Assembly (NCBI GenBank): GCA_025966435.1
Contig: JAICRQ010000029.1
Coordinates: 1 to 14,744, forward strand
Direction of reading: 5' to 3'
Length of the DNA stretch: 14,744 nt
Source of the DNA: Anaerolineales bacterium
GTDB taxonomy: Bacteria; Chloroflexota; Anaerolineae; Anaerolineales; Villigracilaceae
Shown here: piece after piece, positions 7,568 through 13,547 of the stretch
How positions within the stretch are numbered: position 1 is the first letter of the stretch
Layout: each line of letters begins with the position of its first letter
Translations under genes and position numbers: made by a program
The notes under the pieces: model-generated
The model's database searches: none
Told to the model about the DNA's origin: nothing
What the model saw: only the letters and a program-made list of their open reading frames with translations

Positions 7568-8701
7568 TTATCCATACATCAGGTACGCTTCTCTTTGCCG
7601 GAGGAACGTGGAGATCGTTTCTTCCCAATTCGCAATCATTTCAGTCACACTCCTTCCCTCCTCCAGTGCTGAGCTGACGCTATTGCTGCCGACCAGCCGT
7701 TCGAAATGCGGGTTCCACATCCAGGCATCTCCGGACAAACAACGCGCGATGGCAATCAAATGAAGCGCCATCTCCACCGGGCGAAGGGAGTCGCGGTCGG
7801 TAACATGCACCTGCACACCGTGACACTCAGCCCCGGCATGGGTAGACGTGGCGGGGGTGAATGCGGTCGCTCGAAAGCGGACTCCCGGGAGTTGGAGTCT
7901 GTTCAACGCTTCTGCCAGAGCATAGCCATCGGCCCAGGGCGCGCCACATACTTCAAATGGCAACGCAGTCCCGCGTCCCAGAGAAAGGTTGGTACCCTCG
8001 AGTAAACACATCCCCGGGTAGAGCGTCGCCGTGGAAAGATGCGGCATGGCGGGAGAAGTAGTTACCCAAGGTAGAGCAGTTTCGTCAAACCACATCTGGC
8101 GCTGCCAGCCTTGCATACCGATCACATGCAAGTCCGCATCGAGCGCGTATTCCTTGTTCATATAGCGCGCCAGCTCACCAAGCGTCATCCCATGGCGTAT
8201 CGGAATATTGATGATGCCTACGAACGACTCGAACCCTGGCAGGATAGCTCCACCTTCGATCAGGCTCCCGGTAATCGGGTTGGGGCGATCCAGCACAAAG
8301 ACCGGTTTGCCCGCTTTGCCTGCGCCAAGTAGAACATAGAAAAGCGTACTCAGATACGTATAAAAACGCACGCCAACATCCTGCATATCAAAGACAAGTA
8401 TATCCACGTTGGCGAGCATTTCAGCGGTAGGCACGCGGACCGCGCCGTATAAACTGAATACAGGCAGACCAGTTCGTGGATCAGTGGCATGACCAATCTG
8501 CACGCCGTCTGCCGCCGCGCCATCAAAGCCATGTTCAGGTCCAAAAAGAGCAGTGACGATAACACCTGCACCGCCTAGAGCATCCACCGAAAAGGTAAAG
8601 TCTGGCAGGACAGCCGCAGGCATCGAGACAAGCCCCACTCGCTGGTTTACCAGGAGGTGAGACTTCTCATGCACAAGAATGTCGAGCCCGGTTTTGACCA
8701 T
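7568..8701 (-). CDS. namZ: NamZ-type exo-beta-N-acetylmuramidase (DUF1343, GH171)
   Basis: Member of the DUF1343 family whose founding enzyme, NamZ (YbbC) of Bacillus subtilis, releases MurNAc from the non-reducing end of peptidoglycan fragments. The protein is 377 aa, full length for the family without a signal peptide. Conserved blocks are ALFGPEHG (51-58, Glu56 a likely active-site acid), LPVFSLYG, FDMQDVGVRFYTYLS (104-118), VLDRPNPITG (136-145), IPIRHGMTLGEL, and YPGMCLLEGTNLSLGRGT (228-245), then FEVCGAPW. The N-terminus MVKTGLDILVHEK enters the catalytic domain at once, so no export signal is present, unlike the secreted Bacillus enzyme. ATG 8701 is 8 nt after the regulator stop, with AAGG overlapping that stop. 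Pairing with the downstream NagZ supports peptidoglycan-sugar recovery. Confidence 0.93.
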   Translation of the reverse strand: MVKTGLDILVHEKSHLLVNQRVGLVSMPAAVLPDFTFSVDALGGAGVIVTALFGPEHGFDGAAADGVQIGHATDPRTGLPVFSLYGAVRVPTAEMLANVDILVFDMQDVGVRFYTYLSTLFYVLLGAGKAGKPVFVLDRPNPITGSLIEGGAILPGFESFVGIINIPIRHGMTLGELARYMNKEYALDADLHVIGMQGWQRQMWFDETALPWVTTSPAMPHLSTATLYPGMCLLEGTNLSLGRGTALPFEVCGAPWADGYALAEALNRLQLPGVRFRATAFTPATSTHAGAECHGVQVHVTDRDSLRPVEMALHLIAIARCLSGDAWMWNPHFERLVGSNSVSSALEEGRSVTEMIANWEETISTFLRQREAYLMYG

Positions 8702-8709
8702 ATTCGGCC

Positions 8710-9438
8710 TTAGGATTGGAGCGTCGTATGGAATTTATAGCGATCGCCGCGATATGCGGACTTCACATATTCAACGAGCGTATTCTGCGCGTTGTAAGAG
8801 AGACGTTCAATTCGCAATACGGGGGATGGTGAGCTGATTTTGAGAAGCTCGGACTCTTCAGGAGTAGCCAGACCGGCTTCCATCGTCTGTTCGGCGCGGA
8901 CCAGAATCGTGTTATAGCGGGTGGCAAGCACATTGTACAGGCTTTCTTTCGAAAAGTCATAGTCAAGGATACCAGGGCATACCCGGTGCAAGATGTGCGC
9001 TTCTTCGATTGCCAGTGGGATGCCATCCGAAAGACGTAAACGTGAAAGCAGCACAATTTCGGTGTTCATTGGCACCGCGAAAATCGCAGCAAGCATTAGC
9101 GTTGCCGGAATGACCCGCGCCTCCAGCATCTGCCCGGATGCCACCGTGCCGCGCGCTGCCATATCCTGGCTGAAACCCGTTAATGTTTGCAGCTCCTGCT
9201 TGATCTTTGATTCGCTGACGTAAGTGCCTTTTCCCACCTGAGTATAGAGAATGCCTTCGCGGATCATTTCAGTCAACGCCTGACGAACCGTCATGCGACT
9301 GACCTTGAACTTCTCCCCCAGTTCGCGCTCGGACATCAACCGCTCATGAGGCTTATAGTGTCCGGCGCCTATATCCGCGACGAGCGCATTCTTTAGCTGT
9401 AAGTAAAGCGGTGTGGGAGCTTCGCGCCTGAGCCTCAT
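8710..9438 (-). CDS. GntR-family transcriptional regulator, HutC subfamily (UTRA domain)
   Basis: Cytoplasmic DNA-binding regulator of 242 aa. Residues 8-74 form the GntR winged helix: PLYLQLKNAL, the recognition region LMSERELGEKFKVSRMTVRQ, and the wing GKGTYV. Residues of about 85-240 match the UTRA effector domain, with the typical features LLSRLRLSDGIPLAIEE and VEYVKSAYRGDRYKF. In this subfamily several members (NagR/YvoA, DasR) sense amino-sugar phosphates; the ligand here is inferred from neighbours. It is the first gene of the operon, and a perfect palindrome over its promoter implies autoregulation. The ATG at 9438 is preceded by AGGA at good spacing. Confidence 0.95.
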   Translation of the reverse strand: MRLRREAPTPLYLQLKNALVADIGAGHYKPHERLMSERELGEKFKVSRMTVRQALTEMIREGILYTQVGKGTYVSESKIKQELQTLTGFSQDMAARGTVASGQMLEARVIPATLMLAAIFAVPMNTEIVLLSRLRLSDGIPLAIEEAHILHRVCPGILDYDFSKESLYNVLATRYNTILVRAEQTMEAGLATPEESELLKISSPSPVLRIERLSYNAQNTLVEYVKSAYRGDRYKFHTTLQS

Positions 9439-9448
9439 GGTATATCCT

Positions 9449-9476
9449 GATATAACTGGTATGTACCAGTTATATC
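9449..9476. promoter_or_regulatory. 28-bp perfect palindrome, likely GntR/HutC operator
   Basis: GATATAACTGGTA (9449-9461) and TACCAGTTATATC (9464-9476) are exact inverted copies around a 2-nt centre. The core GGTA-TG-TACC fits the GT...AC dyad that HutC-type regulators bind. It lies 10 nt upstream of the regulator start codon and covers the predicted -10 box, so bound protein should block transcription. No second full copy was found in the window. Confidence 0.8.
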
Positions 9477-9497
9477 AAAACACACAGCAAAAAGCAA
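9469..9497 (-). promoter_or_regulatory. Predicted sigma-70-type promoter of the recycling operon
   Basis: On the minus strand, TTGCTT (9492-9497) and TATAAC (9469-9474) are separated by 17 nt, five of six matches at the -10. The -10 lies inside the palindrome. No comparable promoter is seen in the short gaps between the downstream genes as far as nagZ, which suggests one long transcript. Confidence 0.6.
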
Positions 9498-9582
9498 TAG
9501 GTTAATTGTTATGGAGGGAGCAATACTGACGGCTTACGAAGGAGACATTCCCTCCCAAGATTTCAGCACTGCCCATCACCTG

Positions 9583-10431
9583 CTAACCATTCCTTCTCAC
9601 CCGCTCCTGAACATCCGTGGCAAACCGTTGAATGAACTGACCAACAAATTCAGCTGGACTGAGCTTCATAGCATCCATCAAAGGTGTCATATCCATTCCA
9701 TAGTTGAGGGCCGTTGTTGCATCCACACCGTGTGAGCCAAGATAAGTGGCATTCGCGCGGCGGCGTCCCATCGAAGCCAGGTCATACCGTTTGCCACCTG
9801 CAATTTGCGAATCAAATACGCCCAATAAGGCAAACTGCAGATTCTCATGTCCGGAGAGATCCATCAGCACTTTATCCGAGTCGACCATCCAATCCAACGC
9901 CCGCCAGACTTCACACCCAATAACTCGCTCGGGACGTTCCGCCAGATCTAGTTTCCGCAAGGCTTCGATCACCCGGAGAGCGACTGCCACGTGCGTATCG
10001 TGCTTATCCGCCAGATTGTGAGTATATACAAACCTGGGCTTCGTTGCCTGAAGGATTGCAAGGATATCATCCACAGGCCCGCGCTGCGAGCCGTCCTTCA
10101 TCACCTTGCTGGGAATATCCAGCATGATCTGTGCTGCGAACTCCCCAACAACTGCCGCTTTACGCTGTTCCTTGAAACGGACCAGGCGCATTTCCTCATC
10201 TGTGTAATCTTTATAGAGACTGTCACGCGGTGAGCCGCGGCCGTCTGTCACGACCACGCCGGTGAACCATTGATCCGGTTGTTGAAAACATTCAAGGATT
10301 GGCTGTGCCGCCATGATCTCAATATCATCCTGATGCGCGGCAAAACATAGATGCGTTGTTCGCGCCAATGCCTGTTCTTCAGGCGTCTGATCGGGAATGT
10401 AAATCTCAGCTGTGCTAAGATGGAATTTCAT
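9583..10431 (-). CDS. PIG-L/LmbE-family deacetylase
   Basis: Putative zinc-dependent N-deacetylase of 282 aa; the family acts on N-acetylglucosaminyl groups (GlcNAc-PI, MshB and BshB substrates, chitobiose and others). Metal-site motifs are AHQDD (His33, Asp35, Asp36), where most relatives have AHPDD, and HDTH (His144, His147). The conserved RFKEQRKAA helix follows TDGRGSPR. No signal peptide is seen, so it is probably cytoplasmic. The start at ATG 10431 has AGAGG upstream at about 8 nt. It lies upstream of the regulator on the same strand, but a 144-nt gap holding the operon promoter separates them, so it is probably its own unit. Amino-sugar deacetylation would fit the neighbouring operon, but the substrate cannot be read from sequence. 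Confidence 0.88.
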   Translation of the reverse strand: MKFHLSTAEIYIPDQTPEEQALARTTHLCFAAHQDDIEIMAAQPILECFQQPDQWFTGVVVTDGRGSPRDSLYKDYTDEEMRLVRFKEQRKAAVVGEFAAQIMLDIPSKVMKDGSQRGPVDDILAILQATKPRFVYTHNLADKHDTHVAVALRVIEALRKLDLAERPERVIGCEVWRALDWMVDSDKVLMDLSGHENLQFALLGVFDSQIAGGKRYDLASMGRRRANATYLGSHGVDATTALNYGMDMTPLMDAMKLSPAEFVGQFIQRFATDVQERVRRNG

Positions 10432-10484
10432 AATAATTTCCTCTTCTCAGATGAATTGCCAGTCGCTTTGACTTCAACAAATGA

Positions 10485-10534
10485 TTGAGTCCATACATTT
10501 TCATAATCGATTTATATCACTCTATTGGACTCAA
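10485..10534. promoter_or_regulatory. Spaced 9-bp inverted repeat in divergent intergenic region
   Basis: TTGAGTCCA (10485-10493) and TGGACTCAA (10526-10534) are exact inverted copies 32 nt apart, in an AT-rich stretch between the divergent deacetylase and aminotransferase genes. On the plus strand TTGGAC at 10525-10530 could serve as a -35 with TAAACT 18 nt further on. The repeat may be a paired regulator site serving both genes; no cognate regulator can be named. Confidence 0.4.
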
Positions 10535-10629
10535 GTGCGTTTTTGGGATAAACTTTAACCGCATTTGCAGCCATAAAATACAAGATCACAATATCCCGCG
10601 TTCGTCGAACCAAACTGACCTCTCTGTCG

Positions 10630-10708
10630 CGATCTCAATGGAAACGAGATCGTATTTGGCGGCGTTCCGCTGCAACCAGTTCCTCTCAGCGCCGGCTGGA
10701 TGGAACGC
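10630..10708 (+). other. Possible structured leader of the aminotransferase gene
   Basis: The 300-nt gap upstream of the aminotransferase contains two short dyads: CGATCTC/GAGATCG (10630-10636 and 10646-10652) and GCGTTCC/GGAACGC (10662-10668 and 10702-10708), the latter with an inner CCAG/CTGG. It ends 23 nt before the start codon, which lacks a clear ribosome site at usual distance. It matches no riboswitch class I recognise. Confidence 0.2.
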
Positions 10709-10731
10709 GAGGATGAGATACATCTAAAATC

Positions 10732-11916
10732 ATGAGTGATACTACATTTGATATTCTTCGTGCTCGTCAGGACACACCTGGCTGCGAGCAGGTTTTGCAC
10801 TTCAATAATGCAGGTGCCGCTCTCATGCCGAACCGGGTCCTGGACGCGGTCACAGGGCATCTGCGGCTGGAGGCGGAAATCGGCGGTTATGAAGCCGCGG
10901 AGTCAGCGCACGACGCAGTCGAGCATGTCTACGATGCAATCAGCCAGCTGATCGGTAGCCAGCGTGATGAGATCGCCATTATCGAGAATGCAACCCGCGC
11001 CTGGGATATGGCATTCTATTCTCTGTCATTTAAACCGGGCGATCGTATCCTGACTTCCATTGCCGAATACGCGAGCAACTACATTGCCTTCCTGCAAATC
11101 GCGCAGCGAACCAGCGCCACGGTGGAGGCGATTCCAAACGACCAACATGGACAGGTCTCTGTAGAAGCGCTGCAACGTATGATCGATGAGCGCGTTAAAT
11201 TGATTGCGATTACGCATGTGCCAACGAACGGCGGTCTCGTCAACCCGGCTATGGAGATCGGTAAGATTGCGCGGCAAGCCAACATACTCTATCTTCTGGA
11301 TGCCTGTCAATCGGTCGGGCAAATGCCCTTGAACGTGCAGGTGATCGGCTGCGATATGCTTTCCGCGACAGGGCGCAAGTATTTACGTGGTCCGCGCGGC
11401 ACGGGGTTTCTCTATGTGCGGCGCGATCTCATCGAACAATTAGAGCCGCCTTTCCTCGACCTTCACGCGGCAACCTGGGTGACGAAGGACAGGTATGAAA
11501 TTCGGGCTGATGCCCGCCGCTTTGAGAACTGGGAAACGAATTACGCAGGCAAAATAGGGTTGGGTGTAGCCGTCGATTATGCCCTCGCCTGGGGTTTAGA
11601 GGATATTTGGACCCGTGTATCACACCTCGCAAGTACCTTGCGAACCCGTTTAAGTGATATTCCACAGGTTCAAGTCCATGATCTGGGCGTTCAGAAATGC
11701 GGCATAGTTACGTTTACAGTTGCCGAACGGGATCCGCTAGAGATCGGTTATAAACTCGCCGGGCAAAAGATGAATGTTTCCGTCTCTGCCACGGCAAGTA
11801 CCCGGCTCGATATGGAGCAACGCGGACTTGCCAGTGTCGTCCGCGCCTCGGTCCATTACTACAACAGTGAGGAAGAAATAGAGCGTTTCTGCGATTTCGT
11901 TTCTCGCATAGGGTGA
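10732..11916 (+). CDS. Class V PLP-dependent aminotransferase family protein
   Basis: PLP enzyme of 394 aa in the fold-type I class V group that includes cysteine desulfurases, isopenicillin-N-epimerase-like proteins and kynureninase. FNNAGAALMP (24-33) is the substrate-side N-terminal motif, THVPTNGG at 161-168, LLDACQSVGQ at 188-197 holds the ring-binding Asp190 and Gln193, and SATGRKYLRGPRGTGF at 211-226 carries the Schiff-base Lys216. The C-terminus has STRLDME and VVRASVHYYNSEEEIERF. There is no obvious conserved desulfurase Cys loop, so a sulfur-mobilising role is not favoured. The substrate is unknown. The ATG at 10732 is the only suitable start because an upstream ATG runs into a stop. 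Divergent from the deacetylase gene. Confidence 0.92.
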   Translation: MSDTTFDILRARQDTPGCEQVLHFNNAGAALMPNRVLDAVTGHLRLEAEIGGYEAAESAHDAVEHVYDAISQLIGSQRDEIAIIENATRAWDMAFYSLSFKPGDRILTSIAEYASNYIAFLQIAQRTSATVEAIPNDQHGQVSVEALQRMIDERVKLIAITHVPTNGGLVNPAMEIGKIARQANILYLLDACQSVGQMPLNVQVIGCDMLSATGRKYLRGPRGTGFLYVRRDLIEQLEPPFLDLHAATWVTKDRYEIRADARRFENWETNYAGKIGLGVAVDYALAWGLEDIWTRVSHLASTLRTRLSDIPQVQVHDLGVQKCGIVTFTVAERDPLEIGYKLAGQKMNVSVSATASTRLDMEQRGLASVVRASVHYYNSEEEIERFCDFVSRIG

Positions 11917-12064
11917 TGATAACAGGCATCGATCTTAGCCTCCTTAAAGCCGCGCGACAATTCATTGCTGCCAGCTTGCTACAGCGCGATTTCAAATCAT
12001 CCCAGGTTATGACTCCTGTCTGTTTCAGCCGAATATTTCCATCTGATTCTGTAAGGAGAAACCC

Positions 12065-13402
12065 ATGAGTCGAACAAGTAAACTTTTCTTCACGTTCAGC
12101 CTGCTGGCACTCCTAGTATTGACCTTCAGCAGGCCTGCAAGCGCATTCGATGGCCGCTCCGGCGAAAACATCGTGATCCAGAGCGATGAAGTGATCGATG
12201 ATGATCTTTACATCACCGCCGGGACGTTCGTTTTGGACGGTACAGTAAACGGCGATCTGATTGCTGTAGGCCAGACCATTACCATCAACGGCAGAGTAGA
12301 TGGCGATGTGCTGGCGGCCGGGCAAACCATCGCCGTTCATGGCACAGTGACCGGCGCGATCCGTATGGCGGGTTCCATCTTGCTCCTCGACGAGCAAGCC
12401 AGCATCGGCGGGGACATCATTGCGGCGGGCTATAGCTTGGAGACCCGGGAAGGAAGCGCGATCGGTCAGGATCTTGTGTTCGCGGGCGGGCAGACCCTGC
12501 TGGCGGGCGCCGTGACGCGTAATGTGCATGCAGCCACCGGAGCGTTCGAACTGCGTGGTACGGTAGGAGGTAGCATCAATGCAGAAGTCGGAGAAGCGGA
12601 TGCAGGCTATGCTGGCCCGCCGCCGACGCTCTTCATGCGCCCCTCAGTCTCCGTGCCGAAAGTGGCTCCCGGTCTCACGATTGCCCCATCGGCAAAGATC
12701 GAAGGAGATCTGGAGTATACGCAATCCAGAGAGCTTGCCATCCCGGCAGGTGTCGTCGTAGGGGAAGTCACCCGCGACCAGCCGGCGACAAATACAACCG
12801 CGCCGGGTCAGGAGACCACCGGTGAAAGAATTCTGAATTGGGGCGTAAACCTGTTGCGCACGAGCATCACCCTGATTCTGATCGGCTTGTTCCTGCTCTG
12901 GTTGTTCCCGTCGTTTATGCGGGGTTTGAGCCTGAAGCTGCAATCGGCCACCTGGCCCAGCCTGGGATGGGGTGTCGCAGCGTATGCGGGCTTTTTCTTT
13001 GTGTTGCTGCTCATCGTTGCCGGAACGATCGCAGGCGGACTGCTCTTCGGCGTATTGACCCTGGGCGGGCTAGCGGGCACCGTCGTCTGGGTCGGCATCC
13101 TTTCACTTTTCGCCCTGGTCCTCGGGTTTGTGCTGGTCACTTCTTTCGTCGCGAAGATCGTATTCGGTCAGGCGCTCGGGAGATGGCTCCTCAGCCGCGC
13201 AAGCTCACCACTGGCTGAACACCGCTTCTGGCCGATGGTCATTGGCGTGATCGTTACGGTTGCGGTGATTGCCCTGTTTCGCTTTCCTCTCATCCCCGGG
13301 TTCCTAGGTGGATTGCTGAATTTTGCGGTCATTCTGTTTGGCTTGGGCGCGTTCTGGCTCTGGGGACGTGAACGAATTGTTCGCCGGTCTGTCGCGCCGT
13401 AG
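12065..13402 (+). CDS. Exported bactofilin-like beta-helix protein with C-terminal membrane domain
   Basis: Predicted envelope protein of 445 aa. Residues 1-27 form a signal peptide ending PASA. Residues of about 37-235 are short beta-helix-like repeats of about 17-19 residues, of the type DGTVNGDLIAVGQTITI, NGRVDGDVLAAGQTIAV, HGTVTGAIRMAG, as in polymer-forming bactofilins. After a Thr/Pro-rich stretch (about 240-255) come about five or six hydrophobic helices from residue 268 to the basic tail (RERIVRRSVAP). The polymer-like part would therefore face outside, unlike classical cytoplasmic bactofilins. A strong AAGGAG sits 6 nt before the ATG. It follows the aminotransferase by 148 nt, in which I see no clear terminator or promoter. 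A surface or envelope-structural role is inferred. Confidence 0.88.
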   Translation: MSRTSKLFFTFSLLALLVLTFSRPASAFDGRSGENIVIQSDEVIDDDLYITAGTFVLDGTVNGDLIAVGQTITINGRVDGDVLAAGQTIAVHGTVTGAIRMAGSILLLDEQASIGGDIIAAGYSLETREGSAIGQDLVFAGGQTLLAGAVTRNVHAATGAFELRGTVGGSINAEVGEADAGYAGPPPTLFMRPSVSVPKVAPGLTIAPSAKIEGDLEYTQSRELAIPAGVVVGEVTRDQPATNTTAPGQETTGERILNWGVNLLRTSITLILIGLFLLWLFPSFMRGLSLKLQSATWPSLGWGVAAYAGFFFVLLLIVAGTIAGGLLFGVLTLGGLAGTVVWVGILSLFALVLGFVLVTSFVAKIVFGQALGRWLLSRASSPLAEHRFWPMVIGVIVTVAVIALFRFPLIPGFLGGLLNFAVILFGLGAFWLWGRERIVRRSVAP

Positions 13403-13421
13403 GTTCGAGAGGGTGCTGGAG

Positions 13422-13455
13422 ACTCTATCTGAAAAGAAGGTTTCTGCTTCAGAGT
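13422..13455 (+). terminator. Weak imperfect hairpin after bactofilin-like gene
   Basis: CTGAA near 13429-13433 can pair with TTCAG at 13448-13452, with further pairing through flanking ACTCT/AGAGT and a bulge, followed by GTTTCTCC. It could end the plus-strand transcript, but the stem is imperfect and the T-run is poor. Confidence 0.2.
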
Positions 13456-13498
13456 GTTTCTCCATTCAAGATCAACCTTTGTTTTCACACCCATAGAT

Positions 13499-13529
13499 AG
13501 ACTGGCAGATCGTAAGGATCTGCCAGTCT
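13499..13529. terminator. 13-bp perfect hairpin between convergent genes
   Basis: AGACTGGCAGATC (13499-13511) and GATCTGCCAGTCT (13517-13529) pair perfectly around the 5-nt loop GTAAG. It lies 97 nt after the bactofilin-like gene and 18 nt after the stop of the opposing gene, so it could stop transcription from both sides. Neither strand shows a T-run after the stem, as with the hairpin at 1273-1305. Confidence 0.6.
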
Positions 13530-13547
13530 GCATTCAGGAGGACCGGT

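Noticed and set aside
7557..7628. Longer N-terminus for the DppB-like permease
   Set aside because: It would overlap the conserved end of the NamZ gene and adds a non-permease-like leader.
9513..9555. GGAGGGA/TCCCTCC inverted repeat after the deacetylase gene
   Set aside because: Only 7 bp around a 29-nt loop with no T-run; too weak to call a terminator.
10485..10727. 80-codon plus frame in the divergent intergenic region
   Set aside because: Composition is unlike a protein, there is no ribosome site, and it covers the inverted repeat and leader.
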